This document shows, piece by piece, positions 16,268-25,254 of a stretch of DNA of 51,238 nucleotides. Under the pieces are notes generated by a model. That model did no database searches and was not told where the DNA came from. It saw nothing but the letters and a program-made list of their open reading frames with translations. The position numbers and the translations under genes were made by a program. Source of the stretch: Opitutaceae bacterium (GTDB lineage: Bacteria > Verrucomicrobiota > Verrucomicrobiia > Opitutales > Opitutaceae). The stretch covers positions 1-51,238 of the forward strand of contig JADJTK010000003.1 in the NCBI GenBank assembly GCA_016711225.1. Reading direction: 5' to 3'. Positions within the stretch are counted from its first letter, which is position 1, and each line of letters starts with the position of its first letter.

Positions 16268-19200
16268 GCCTCCCGACTGCGCCGCCACACCCCAGCGCAG
16301 GATCACCCGGCGCAGTTCGTCGATATTGAGCGGCTTGGTCACATAGTCGTCCATACCCGCGGCCAGGCACAGCTCGCGATCGCCCACCACCGCGCTGGCC
16401 GTCATCGCCACGATCGGCACCCGCCGGCCGTTGGCCCCGGCGGAAGTCTCGCGCTGGCGGATCTCGCGGGTGGCGTCGAACCCGTCCAGCTCAGGCATCT
16501 GACAGTCCATGAAGACCACGTCGTAGGCCTTGGCCGCCGTCTGATCGACCGCAATACGCCCGTTGGCGGCAAACTCCACCGTGCAGCCGATCTTGCGCAG
16601 CATCAGCGAGGCAAGCCGCTGGTTAAACTCCACATCGTCGGCCACCAGCACCCGTACCAGTCCCGGGCCGGCAGCCCCGGCGATCGCCTCGACCGGGGGG
16701 GGCGCCGCCACGACCACCTCCTCGTCGGCGGGCACGAAGGGTATGCGAAACCAAAAAGTGGACCCACGGCCGGCCTCGCTTTGCACCCCGATCTCCCCGC
16801 CCATCAGTTCGACCAGGCGCTTGGCGATCGACAACCCCAGCCCCGAGCCGCCGAAACGTCGGGCGGTGGAGCCCTCCGCCTGCGCGAAACGCTGGAACAG
16901 GCGATCCACCTTGTCCTTGGAAATACCGATGCCGGTGTCGCTCACCGCCACCTGCAACACGCCCTGTGCCGGTGCCCCCCCGGCGCTTTCCCACGAATAC
17001 ACCACGCGCACCTCGCCCTCGGCGGTGAACTTCAGGGAGTTGGACACCAGATTAAGCAACACCTGCCGGAAGCGGGCGGGATCGCCGATGACATGGCGGG
17101 GCACGGTGGGCGGGACGTCGTGCTCGAGGCGCAACCCCTTCTTGCGGGCCCCGGCGGCGAGCAGGCCGCAGATCTCGCGGGCGCTGCGGCCCGGCGAAAA
17201 GACGATTCGCTCCAGCTCGACCTTGCCGGCCTCGATTTTGGAGAGGTCGAGAATGTCGTTGATGATCGCCAACAGCGAACGACCCGACTCGCGGATGATC
17301 GCCACCCACTCGCGCTGTTCGTCGCCGAGATGCGACTCGAGCAGCAGGTCGGTGAAGCCGATGATGCTATTCATCGGAGTGCGGATCTCGTGGCTCATGG
17401 TCGCGAGGAACTCGCTTTTGGCCTGATTGGCATCCTCAGCTCCCTTACGGGCCTCATGCGCCTCGGTCTCAGCGCGCTTGCGCTCGGCCATCTCGTTTTG
17501 CAGGTCGCGGTAGGCGGCCTTTTGGGCCGCTTCGGCCGCCCTCCGCTGGGTGATTTCGGTGACCACCGCCGCCAGTTTCCATTTTCCCGGCCCCAACGGC
17601 GCCAGCGACACCTTCTCGCGCAGCCACACCGTGCGGCGGGCATCAACCACGCGGAATTCCTGTTCGTAGCCGCCGACCCCGTTGAGCAGCGCCGCCCGGC
17701 TGCGCGCATCCATGTCCTGTTGCTCGGGAATGGTGAGCTGGTACCAAAGCCCTTGTTCGAGCGTTGGTTTGCGCGAACCAAAGAGCCGCTGATAAAGACC
17801 GGAAGGCTGCACGTCGAAGGCCCACGTCCAATTCTCGCCGTCGATCGTCACCGTGGCATCCCAGAGCAGGCAGTCGGCCCGCTCCAACAACGACTCGACC
17901 TGCTCCTTGGCATGCTGCAGTTCGCGGGTGCTCTCCGCGGCGATCTCGCGGGCGCGATGGCCGATCGACTGCAGCGTCGAGACCAATCCGGCGAGAAACA
18001 GGGACACGAGGGAGAGGCTCACCCCGGCCACCGCGGCATCGATACGGTCTGCCGGCCGGAAGCCTGCCCCCAGAGTCCAGCTCAGGGTAAAGGGCTGCCC
18101 CCCCAGCTCGAGGCGGGAGGTACCGACCGGGCGCCCGGGGTTGTCGGTGGCGAAAAGAAGCTGCGCGGGATTCACGTCCTCGCCGGCATAGACAGTGAAC
18201 TCGATCGCATGGCGCGCGAAGCCCACGGATGCGAAAAACCGCTCGGTCACGAAACTGGCGAACACCCACCCGACGCTCGCCGCCTGCCGCTCCGTCACGG
18301 TCGCAACTGGAGCGCCGTTCCGATACAGCGGGAAGAGCAGGAGAAAACCCGGCCGACGTCCTTCATCCAGCACGAGCGAAATGCGGCCCGTGAGCTGCGG
18401 TCGCCCGGTATCCCGGGCCGTCTCCGCCGCCAAACGCCGCAAGGGCTCGCTGGCCAGATCCAGCCCCAGCGCCCGACGATTGGATGCCGCGGGGGCGATC
18501 CGTGTCGCAATATGATGAATGCCGTCGGGAGGCGCCGTTCCCCCGGGCACAGGATGCACCTTGAAATCCGGTCGTCCTTGGGCCCGCTCCCCTGCGAGAA
18601 ACGCCTCCAGGGCCTCCTCCCGCACCGGCCGCAGCACATGCAGACTGGTGACCTCAGGGAACGCCGTCGCCAGATCCAGGGTACCAACGTACCGTTCCCA
18701 CTCGTCGTGGGAGACCTCCGGCAGGGCGGCGACCGCCCCGGCACTAGCCCGCACCAAATCCAGGCAGGCCCCGAAACGCTGCTGGATCTGCCGTTCGACA
18801 TCGCTGACCAGCCCGGTGCAGCGCAACTCGTCGAGCCGGACCCGCTGCCGATACAACACGTGAAACACCCCTGCACTTACCAGCCAACCACCCAGCATCA
18901 CCGCCACCGGCAGCAGTGCCCGCTGCGCCCCGTAAAGCACCGGCACCACCAGTGCGGTCAATCCCACTGTCCCGAGAAAGAGTTCGATCAACAACAACCG
19001 CTCGCCCATGTCGACAGCCGGCAGCACCCCGGCCCCATCGCGCAAGGCGATCAGGCTGCACGCCGCAATGCCGAGTGCCGTGAAGCGAGCGCCCATCCGA
19101 CCAAACCAGCTAGTCGCCAGAACCAAAAGCGGGAAAAGCAGAAACAACAGCGGCGCCCCGGGCGGCCACAGATACCCCGCCAGGCACAGCCCAACGGTGA

Positions 19201-19813
19201 GCGCCATTAGGGACCCACTGCGACCCAGATTAGGCCAACGGGTGGCCCCGCTTCTGAGCGTGAACAACTCCAGCGATTGAATAACCGGGGCCAGCAGCAA
19301 TCCGCCCAACGCATCGCCCGACCACCAAGTCAGCCACAGGACCGGCAAGGCCTGCGGCTGGGCCGAGCCGGCCAGCCACAAGGCCAGCATCCCCACGCTG
19401 GCACTGCCGAGCGGGGCCAGCACCGCCGCCACGAGATATCCCGCAGGCTCCGCCAAATCGTGGAACCAACGATTCCAGCCGCCGGCCCGGCGCAACAGCC
19501 AGGCGCCAAACCAGGCCTCAAGCATATTGCCACAACCAATACTCAGCGCACACCACCAGGGCACCACAGTGAAAAAACTCGCGGCGAAGCCACCGAAGAG
19601 CACGCCGGGCAAAAGCCGGTTGCCACCCAACCACACCGCCGCAATCGCCAAGCCCGTGGCTGGCCACACCGGGGAAACGTTGCCGTGCAGGCTCGCCAAA
19701 ACCAGCCCGAAGCGCGCCATCGCGAAGTACGCCAAGGCCAACAGCAAGTTGGCCCCCCATACGGGTATGGAGTGCCTGCCCACCAACACGGGCTGGAACG
19801 GGGAATCACGCAT
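16256..19813 (-). CDS. MASE1-CHASE hybrid sensor histidine kinase
   Basis: 1185 residues. The N-terminus is a MASE1 membrane sensor (about residues 15-300; LALAYFAMARFGLVLAS, SPVWPATGLAIAAVWLGG). A CHASE extracytoplasmic domain follows (about 320-590; SLHVLRPVREEALEAF, FLLLFPLYRNG), then a membrane helix, a coiled coil, a PAS-like domain with PAC (about 665-765), HisKA with H808 in FLATMSHEIRTPMNS, an HATPase (DTGIGIS, GGSGLGLSIAKRL) and one receiver with D1103 in VFMDCQMPELDG. It probably senses a small extracellular ligand and passes phosphate to an unlinked partner. No response regulator is adjacent. The C-terminus ends in a heptamer array, which supplies the stop codon. Confidence 0.94.
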   Translation of the reverse strand: MRDSPFQPVLVGRHSIPVWGANLLLALAYFAMARFGLVLASLHGNVSPVWPATGLAIAAVWLGGNRLLPGVLFGGFAASFFTVVPWWCALSIGCGNMLEAWFGAWLLRRAGGWNRWFHDLAEPAGYLVAAVLAPLGSASVGMLALWLAGSAQPQALPVLWLTWWSGDALGGLLLAPVIQSLELFTLRSGATRWPNLGRSGSLMALTVGLCLAGYLWPPGAPLLFLLFPLLVLATSWFGRMGARFTALGIAACSLIALRDGAGVLPAVDMGERLLLIELFLGTVGLTALVVPVLYGAQRALLPVAVMLGGWLVSAGVFHVLYRQRVRLDELRCTGLVSDVERQIQQRFGACLDLVRASAGAVAALPEVSHDEWERYVGTLDLATAFPEVTSLHVLRPVREEALEAFLAGERAQGRPDFKVHPVPGGTAPPDGIHHIATRIAPAASNRRALGLDLASEPLRRLAAETARDTGRPQLTGRISLVLDEGRRPGFLLLFPLYRNGAPVATVTERQAASVGWVFASFVTERFFASVGFARHAIEFTVYAGEDVNPAQLLFATDNPGRPVGTSRLELGGQPFTLSWTLGAGFRPADRIDAAVAGVSLSLVSLFLAGLVSTLQSIGHRAREIAAESTRELQHAKEQVESLLERADCLLWDATVTIDGENWTWAFDVQPSGLYQRLFGSRKPTLEQGLWYQLTIPEQQDMDARSRAALLNGVGGYEQEFRVVDARRTVWLREKVSLAPLGPGKWKLAAVVTEITQRRAAEAAQKAAYRDLQNEMAERKRAETEAHEARKGAEDANQAKSEFLATMSHEIRTPMNSIIGFTDLLLESHLGDEQREWVAIIRESGRSLLAIINDILDLSKIEAGKVELERIVFSPGRSAREICGLLAAGARKKGLRLEHDVPPTVPRHVIGDPARFRQVLLNLVSNSLKFTAEGEVRVVYSWESAGGAPAQGVLQVAVSDTGIGISKDKVDRLFQRFAQAEGSTARRFGGSGLGLSIAKRLVELMGGEIGVQSEAGRGSTFWFRIPFVPADEEVVVAAPPPVEAIAGAAGPGLVRVLVADDVEFNQRLASLMLRKIGCTVEFAANGRIAVDQTAAKAYDVVFMDCQMPELDGFDATREIRQRETSAGANGRRVPIVAMTASAVVGDRELCLAAGMDDYVTKPLNIDELRRVILRWGVAAQSGGGNK

Positions 19814-19927
19814 CGTCGGTCGCCCGATCGCGCCGTCCGCCGCACGGCACAGGCCGCATCGGCGTTTGGGGCGGCGAGCTAGGTGACTATCGACTTCCCC
19901 AGCTGCGGCTTGAGCGGGAACTTGGGG

Positions 19928-20030
19928 TCTCCCCCCTGCCTCCCTCCCGCTCCATCTCCTGCTCCGTCTGCTTCTCCTGCTCTTGCTCCCACTCCTACTC
20001 CTTCTCTTGCTCCTGCTCGCCTCGAAGGAG
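19928..20030. repeat. Pyrimidine-rich tandem tract, second copy
   Basis: About 100 bp of imperfect TCCTGC/TCTTGC hexamers between the GT2 gene and the kinase gene, like the tract at 11496-11546. No gene lies in 19814-20086; this tract, an 18-bp palindrome and a heptamer array fill it. Confidence 0.7.
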
Positions 20031-20041
20031 TGAGTGGAGCC

Positions 20042-20059
20042 GGTCGCACGCGTGCGACC
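20042..20059. other. Perfect 18-bp palindrome, possible terminator stem
   Basis: GGTCGCACG followed directly by its reverse complement CGTGCGACC, 28 bp beyond the stop of the minus-strand GT2 gene. It has no loop and no T run, so termination is only one option; a protein-binding site is another. Confidence 0.45.
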
Positions 20060-20065
20060 CCCGGT

Positions 20066-20097
20066 CCGCCGATCACCGACCGCTGATCATTGACCAC
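20066..20097. repeat. Heptanucleotide array (GATCACC/GACCGCT type)
   Basis: Units GATCACC, GACCGCT, GATCATT, GACCACA follow each other with a 7-bp period. The stop codon of the GT2 gene (20087-20089) lies inside the array. Confidence 0.55.
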
Positions 20098-21040
20098 ACC
20101 CCTTCCCGCCCCTCATCACTTCACGCACCACCGCCTGCGGGCGCCGATTGGCCGTGAGATAGGCTCGGCCCAGATACTCGCCGATCACGCCAAGCATCAC
20201 CAACTGCGCGCCGGAAAAGACCAGCAACGCCGCCATCAGCGAGCCCCAGCCGAACTGCGGTCCGCGATCCACGAAATAGAGATACACCACGGCGACCACC
20301 CCCAACAGCCCCAGTGCGCCCAGCACGAGCCCAAGCACCGTGGCCGCGCGCAGCGGCGCCACCGAAAAACTGGTGAACATGTTCAACCACAAGCGCAGCA
20401 ACCGGCGCAGGTTGTAGCCGCTCTGCCCCAGGGCCCGCGGCCGGTGCCCCACCTCGATCGCGGTGACCGCCCGGGTGCTCTGCAGGATGAGTCCGTCGAT
20501 ATAGGGATACGGCCCCTCGTAGCGCACCAACTCTCCCACGATGAACGCGCTCAGGCAGCGGAAGCTGGAGAGATACAACCCGGGCGGTTTGTCGAGCAGC
20601 CAGCCCGCCACGCGGTTGGTGAACCGGCTGCCCAAGTTGCGCCAGGCGGCATGCTCCTTCACCGCGTAGTCGCCAAACACGACATCCCAGTCGCCGGCCT
20701 GCGCGGCCGCCAACAGCTTGGGCACCTCGACAGGCGGGTTCTGGCCATCGTCGTCCATCGTCACCACCCAGCGGCCCCGGGCTTGGCGCAGGCCGGTGAG
20801 CACAGCGTTATGCTCGCCGAAGTTGCGGGCGAGATTCACGACGGCCACCGGCACCGGGCAGGCGGCCATGATCCGGCGACACGCCGCCAGGGTGGCGTCC
20901 GGGCTGCAGTCATTCACCAGCACCAACTCCAGTCCGCCGTCGATCGGCAGCGCAGCCAGCTCAGCTACCACACGCTCGATACTCTCCTCGCTGCGGTACA
21001 GCGGGATCACGATGGACAAAGTCGGTCGGGTTTCGCTCAT
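20087..21040 (-). CDS. GT2 glycosyltransferase with two C-terminal membrane helices
   Basis: 317 residues from ATG 21040. The GT-A fold begins LSIVIPLYRSEESIERVV. The D-x-D site is in VVTMDDDGQNPPVEVPKL (about residues 94-111), and a YKVHRP-like acceptor part follows. After about residue 235 two hydrophobic helices (TVLGLVLGALGLLGVVAVVYLYFV and LMAALLVFSGAQLVMLGVI) and the ending GEYLGRAYLTANRRPQ match the DPM1/GtrB/ArnC-like polyprenyl-phosphate glycosyltransferases. These load a sugar onto undecaprenyl phosphate at the membrane. It diverges from trpB with 108 bp between the two starts. The sugar is unknown. The stop codon lies in a heptamer array. Confidence 0.9.
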   Translation of the reverse strand: MSETRPTLSIVIPLYRSEESIERVVAELAALPIDGGLELVLVNDCSPDATLAACRRIMAACPVPVAVVNLARNFGEHNAVLTGLRQARGRWVVTMDDDGQNPPVEVPKLLAAAQAGDWDVVFGDYAVKEHAAWRNLGSRFTNRVAGWLLDKPPGLYLSSFRCLSAFIVGELVRYEGPYPYIDGLILQSTRAVTAIEVGHRPRALGQSGYNLRRLLRLWLNMFTSFSVAPLRAATVLGLVLGALGLLGVVAVVYLYFVDRGPQFGWGSLMAALLVFSGAQLVMLGVIGEYLGRAYLTANRRPQAVVREVMRGGKGCGQ

Positions 21041-21148
21041 GGGAAGGAGCGGTGCAGCAAAGGGCAGCCGACCGCGGGCTGCAAGACAGCGCCGTCCCAT
21101 GCCGCCAGAGTTGCCAACCGCCGCCCGCTCCCCTTCGCTCTCGGCGCC

Positions 21149-22384
21149 ATGTCCTCCGCCCAAGCGCCCGCTCCGCTCGACCGCCTCTCCCTGCCCGATG
21201 CCGCCGGCCATTTCGGCCCCTTCGGCGGGGTCTACGTCCCCGAGACGCTCATGACGGCCCTGCAGGAACTCGAGCAAGCCTACGAAACGGCCCGCCTCGA
21301 CCCGGTCTTCCAGTCGGAGCTCCGCCAACACCTCAAGGAGTTCGCCGGCCGGCCTACCCAGCTCACTTTCGCCGAGCGCATCACCGCCCACTGCGGCGGC
21401 GCCAAGATCTACCTCAAGCGCGAGGACCTCCTCCACACCGGCGCCCACAAGATCAACAACGCCCTCGCCCAGGTCCTGCTCGCCCGCCGCATGGGCAAGA
21501 AACGCATCATCGCCGAGACCGGCGCCGGCCAACACGGCGTGGCGACGGCGGCCGTTTGCGCCAAGTTCGGGCTCGAATGCGTGGTGTACATGGGCGCCGT
21601 CGACATGGAGCGCCAGGCACTGAATGTCTTCCGCATGCGCCTGATGGGCGCCGAAGTCCGCAGCGTCGACGCCGGCCAGCGCACCCTCAAGGAGGCCGTC
21701 AACGAGGCCCTGCGCGACTGGGTCACCAACGTCCGTAGCACCCACTACGTGCTCGGCACCGCCTACGGTCCGCACCCGTACCCGAAGATGGTGCGCGATT
21801 TCCACCGCGTGATCGGCCAGGAAGCCCGTGCCCAGATCTTGGAGCGCGAGGGACGCCTGCCCGACGAGCTCATCGCCTGCGTGGGCGGCGGCAGCAACGC
21901 CATCGGCCTCTTCCATGCCTTCCTCGACGACGCCTCCGTGCAAATGACCGGCGTCGAAGCCGGCGGCCACGGCATCTCCCGCGGCGAACACGCCGCGCGC
22001 TTCGCCGGCGGTCGCCTCGGGGTACTCCAGGGCTGCAAGACCTTCCTGCTCCAGGATGCCGATGGCCAGATCGAGCCCACCCACTCGGTGTCGGCGGGAC
22101 TCGACTACGCGGCCGTCGGCCCCGAGCACGCGTTCTACCACGAGCGTGGCCGCATCGAGTTCGCCTATGCCACCGACGACGAGGTGCTCGCCGCCTTCCA
22201 GCTTTGCTCGCGCCTCGAGGGCATCATCCCCGCCCTCGAATCGACGCACGCCCTCGCCTTCGCCCTCAAGCGCGCCGCCCAGCTTTCCAAGGACAAGGTG
22301 ATCATCGTCAATCTCAGCGGCCGCGGCGACAAGGACGTGCAGCAGGTGGCCGCAATTCTCGGCGGAGTGACAAGTAGCAAGTGA
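21149..22384 (+). CDS. trpB: Tryptophan synthase beta chain
   Basis: 411 residues. It condenses indole and serine to tryptophan with PLP. Visible landmarks: GPFGGVYVPETLM at the N-terminus, LKREDLLHTGAHKINNAL with PLP lysine K101, AETGAGQHGVATA, CVGGGSNAIG (the phosphate-binding GGGSNA), HSVSAGLDYAAVGPEH, and ALESTHALAF. Length is as expected. trpA is not adjacent, so the trp genes are not in a single operon here. ATG 21149 is chosen because homology starts within 20 residues of it. The final residues (GVTSSK) and the stop come from a heptamer repeat, so the native C-terminus has been replaced or extended. Confidence 0.97.
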   Translation: MSSAQAPAPLDRLSLPDAAGHFGPFGGVYVPETLMTALQELEQAYETARLDPVFQSELRQHLKEFAGRPTQLTFAERITAHCGGAKIYLKREDLLHTGAHKINNALAQVLLARRMGKKRIIAETGAGQHGVATAAVCAKFGLECVVYMGAVDMERQALNVFRMRLMGAEVRSVDAGQRTLKEAVNEALRDWVTNVRSTHYVLGTAYGPHPYPKMVRDFHRVIGQEARAQILEREGRLPDELIACVGGGSNAIGLFHAFLDDASVQMTGVEAGGHGISRGEHAARFAGGRLGVLQGCKTFLLQDADGQIEPTHSVSAGLDYAAVGPEHAFYHERGRIEFAYATDDEVLAAFQLCSRLEGIIPALESTHALAFALKRAAQLSKDKVIIVNLSGRGDKDVQQVAAILGGVTSSK

Positions 22385-22407
22385 CAAGGGCCAAGTAACA
22401 AGTGACA
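22366..22407. repeat. Six-unit heptanucleotide array (AGTGACA type)
   Basis: Six units in perfect 7-bp register: AGTGACA, AGTAGCA, AGTGACA, AGGGCCA, AGTAACA, AGTGACA. The trpB stop TGA (22382-22384) lies in the third unit. The array ends 5 bp before the start of the four-helix-bundle gene. Confidence 0.9.
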
Positions 22408-22412
22408 AGCCG

Positions 22413-22775
22413 ATGAGCGAAGAGCCGCGGGATCTCGTCGAGCGAACCTTTCGTTTCGCTGAGTCCGTACGCCGCTTCATCAATCGCCTGCCCTCAACAC
22501 CGTCCAATTGGTCGGATGGCAAGCAAGTCATCCGCTCCAGCGGCTCAATCGCGGCGAACTACATCGAAGCGCAGGAAGGACTGAGCCGGAAGGATTTCTT
22601 CTACCGCATCAAGATCTCCCGAAAAGAGGCACGGGAATCCGGCCTTTGGCTGCGCCTGCTCCAAATCGCAGAAACGGACCCGCTGCACGCCGAGCGCCAG
22701 AAACTGGTCACCGAAGCCGACGAGCTGAAGCGCATCTTCTCGGCAATCGCCGCGAAGGACGACACCGGCGGATAG
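22413..22775 (+). CDS. Four-helix-bundle protein (S23/IVS family)
   Basis: 120 residues with the signature of the family first seen in 23S rRNA intervening sequences: RTFRFAESVRRFINRLP, then QVIRSSGSIAANYIEAQEGLSRKDF and ISRKEARESGLWLRLL. Length and motif order are typical of stand-alone members. They form a homo-oligomeric four-helix bundle; the function is unknown. It sits between trpB and yicC, with a heptamer array on each side (22366-22407 and 22829-22890) and only a few bases between the left array and its ATG. No rRNA is nearby, so it is not part of an rRNA intervening sequence here. The placement suggests it arrived together with repeats. Confidence 0.92.
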   Translation: MSEEPRDLVERTFRFAESVRRFINRLPSTPSNWSDGKQVIRSSGSIAANYIEAQEGLSRKDFFYRIKISRKEARESGLWLRLLQIAETDPLHAERQKLVTEADELKRIFSAIAAKDDTGG

Positions 22776-22828
22776 TTGCCCGTCTGCCATCGCTGGCAGC
22801 TCGTTACCCTGGTCCCTGCCCCGCCTCC

Positions 22829-22890
22829 CTTGGTACCTGTCACTTCTCCCCTTTGGCACTTGGCACTTGCGCACTTGGTACTTGTTACTT
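22829..22890. repeat. Heptanucleotide array (TTGGCAC type)
   Basis: Imperfect units TTGGTAC, CTGTCAC, TTTGGCAC, TTGGCAC, TTGCGCAC, TTGGTAC, TTGTTAC between the four-helix-bundle gene and yicC. It is the complement of the family at 22366-22407. It ends 5 bp before the yicC ATG, where a ribosome binding site would be expected. Confidence 0.75.
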
Positions 22891-22895
22891 CTCCG

Positions 22896-23767
22896 ATGAA
22901 AAGCATGACCGGTTTCGGGCGCGCGGCGGCCCCCTTCGCGAGCCACGAGCTCTCCGTCCAAATCTCCTCCGTCAACCGCCGCGGCCTGGAGATCGCCGTC
23001 AACCTGCCCGACGAGTGGCGCGAACTGGAAACCGCCATCGCCGATCATATCCGAACCTGGCCTCCCGCGGCCGCGTCTCCGTGGCCGTCGTTGTCCGCGC
23101 CCCGGAAGGCCGCGCTGAGGGTCTCCCCGACGAGGCCTCCGTCGGCCGCACTCTCGACCATCTCGGCGCCATCGCCGCCAAGCGCCACATCCCCTTCGAC
23201 CCCGACGCCGCCCTGCTCTGGCAAATCGCCGCCAGCCTGCGCAACAGCCGCGAGCTACCCGCCGCCGAGACCGCCCAGCCCGCACTGCTCGCGATCGTCG
23301 ACGAAGCGCTCGCGAGCTTCGCCGCCATGCGCGCCCGCGAAGGTGCCGCGCTCTTGGCCGATCTCACCGGCCGAGTCACCCTCCTGCGCCAGTTCTTCGC
23401 CAGCATCGCCGAGCGCGCCCCTCAGGTCACCGCCGTGTACCGTGAGAACCTCCTGCGCCGCCTGCGCGAGGCCGGACTCACCCTCGACCTGAGCGACGAG
23501 CGCGTCCTCAAGGAAATCGCCCTCTTCGCCGACCGTTGCGACATCACCGAGGAGATCACCCGCGCCCGTAGCCACCTCGACCAGCTCGATGCCCTGTTGC
23601 GCGGCGACGCCGAGATCGGCCGCAAATCCGAGTTCATTCTCCAGGAGCTCGGCCGCGAGGTGAACACTTCCGGGGCGAAGGCCAACGACCTCGCCATCGC
23701 CAGGCTCGTCATCGAGGCCAAGAACGAGCTCGAGCGTATCCGCGAACAGATCGCCAACGTCGAGTAG
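22896..23767 (+). CDS. yicC: YicC-family endoribonuclease, one-base frameshift
   Basis: The first frame from ATG 22896 gives MKSMTGFGRA, then SVQISSVNRRGLEIAVNLP and ADHIRT. The continuation in another frame gives SRGRVSVAVVVRAPEG, the central helices, and the C-terminal FLIQEIGREVNTxGAKAND-type block (FILQELGREVNTSGAKANDLAIARLVIEAK...). Together they form a normal-length YicC/YloC protein, a family of endoribonucleases acting on RNA 3' ends and small-RNA turnover. One C missing at the CC of 23056-23057 (ACCTGG instead of ACCCTGG) restores the frame as IRTLASRGRV. This is probably a sequence error rather than a pseudogene. Confidence 0.9.
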
Positions 23768-23776
23768 CCCTGGGCC

Positions 23777-25042
23777 TCACTCGCCCGAGCCGGCCATGTG
23801 CACGGCGCGCTCGGGTTCGCGGCGCCCCGGAGCCGTCTTGCGGAACGGGGTACTCAGGGAGCGGATCGTGCCGGCGCGCCAAATCCACTCTAGCGGGCCG
23901 TAGTGGAAATGGCGCAGCCAGGCATGGGCGATCACCGTCTGCACCACGATGAAGCCGAGGCCACAGAGCACGCTGTGGAACTGGCCGAGGTGGCGATAGA
24001 GCCCGAGCCCATAGTTGTAGAAGAACGGCACAAAGAAGAGCGCCTGCGTCACATAACACGTGAGGCTCATGCGGCCGAGTGGCACAAACCAATCCAGCGC
24101 CCGGCGCCAGCCGCCCTGCACGTAGAGCAGGACAAAGCCGCCCACCCAGATCGCCGCTTGCGCCAGGTTGCAGTAGGCGCCGATCCAGCCGGAGACGTAA
24201 TAGTGCCGCATGCCCGTGACGCCCCACCCCTCCAGCCCGGTTTTCAACGGATAGAACACCGCAAAGCCGACCACCCCGCCCAGGAGCGCTCGCCACGCCA
24301 GGCGCCGAGCCGCCACCGCGTTCTCCAAAATATGGTGCCGCCCGAGCAGCAAACCAGCCACGAACAACCCGAGCATCTGGGTGTAGCGTCCCGTCTCGTA
24401 GGTGAACCACAGCCGGACCATCTGGCCATACCCGCCATTGGTGCGGATCACCTCGAGGAGCGAGCCCTCGGCAGAGACCTGGCGCACTTGCCCGAACAGG
24501 CCCCAATGGACCGGCTGCGCCGGGGTGAATTCAGGATGGAGCAGGCAATACACCGCCTGCCAGGCCGAGGGGAGCTGCAGCAGAAGCAGCCCCGCCAACA
24601 CCCCGAGCACCCGGTCCGGCCACCGGTAGATCAAGACCAAGGGCAGGCCTAGCACGGCCATGATGAGCAGGATGTCGCCGTTGTAGAGGATGGCATTCAG
24701 ATAGCCCAACACCCCGAGCAGCAAGAGCCGCCACGGAAAGCGTGTCATCACATTGATCCCCTTGCGCGACCAACTGTCGAGAATGAGCGCGAAGCTCACG
24801 CCGAACATCATCGCGAAAATCGCATACGCCTTGCCGCTGAAGAGGAAGAACGCCGCGTCGTTGGTCCAGCCGTCGAGCTGCTTCATCAGCGCCGACGAAT
24901 GCTCCGGATAGAGCGACAACTCGAAATGCTCGACACAGTGGACCATGAAGAGCCCGACCAGCGCCGAGCCACGCAGGGCATCGATGAGGGTGATACGCGT
25001 CTCCGGCGCGGCGGGAACGGCGAGGGAACGTGGGGCGTTCAT
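23777..25042 (-). CDS. DUF418 membrane protein
   Basis: 421 residues with about ten hydrophobic segments. It begins RITLIDALRGSALVGLFMVHCVEHFEL, the typical heparan-N-acetyltransferase/acyltransferase-like N-terminus of this family. The C-terminal DUF418 part has GYVSGWIGAY-like loops, FVPLGRMSLTCYVTQALFF and WLRHFHYGPLEWIWRAGT. The last named stretch is the hallmark of DUF418. The enzymatic role is unproven; it may transfer acyl groups across the membrane. It is convergent with yicC, with only 9 bp between the stops. The short C-terminal tail after GTIRSL is not conserved-looking. Confidence 0.9.
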   Translation of the reverse strand: MNAPRSLAVPAAPETRITLIDALRGSALVGLFMVHCVEHFELSLYPEHSSALMKQLDGWTNDAAFFLFSGKAYAIFAMMFGVSFALILDSWSRKGINVMTRFPWRLLLLGVLGYLNAILYNGDILLIMAVLGLPLVLIYRWPDRVLGVLAGLLLLQLPSAWQAVYCLLHPEFTPAQPVHWGLFGQVRQVSAEGSLLEVIRTNGGYGQMVRLWFTYETGRYTQMLGLFVAGLLLGRHHILENAVAARRLAWRALLGGVVGFAVFYPLKTGLEGWGVTGMRHYYVSGWIGAYCNLAQAAIWVGGFVLLYVQGGWRRALDWFVPLGRMSLTCYVTQALFFVPFFYNYGLGLYRHLGQFHSVLCGLGFIVVQTVIAHAWLRHFHYGPLEWIWRAGTIRSLSTPFRKTAPGRREPERAVHMAGSGE

Positions 25043-25254
25043 ACGTTAAATCCCGATCCCTCCGCACTTCGCCTGCAATCCGGGCATTGCGGAATGCATT
25101 GGCTCGCCGAGGTGTTCTCCCGGCTACGCCCGCCCTCCGCCAGTGCGCCTCGGCCGCGACTCCACCCGACGGCCAATCAGGTCGGGCACGGCAAACAACC
25201 GCGAGGCCACAGCGAGGACATGGCCCAGCGGCGATCCAAGCCCGCCGCGTGCGC

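Noticed and set aside
15575..19210. 1211-codon open frame on the plus strand opposite the receptor and kinase genes
   Set aside because: Composition is His/Arg/Pro/Gln-rich and no domain is visible; the minus strand encodes complete TonB-receptor and kinase motifs.
20066..22890. Short direct repeats considered as a CRISPR array
   Set aside because: The unit is 7 bp without spacers and no cas gene is present.
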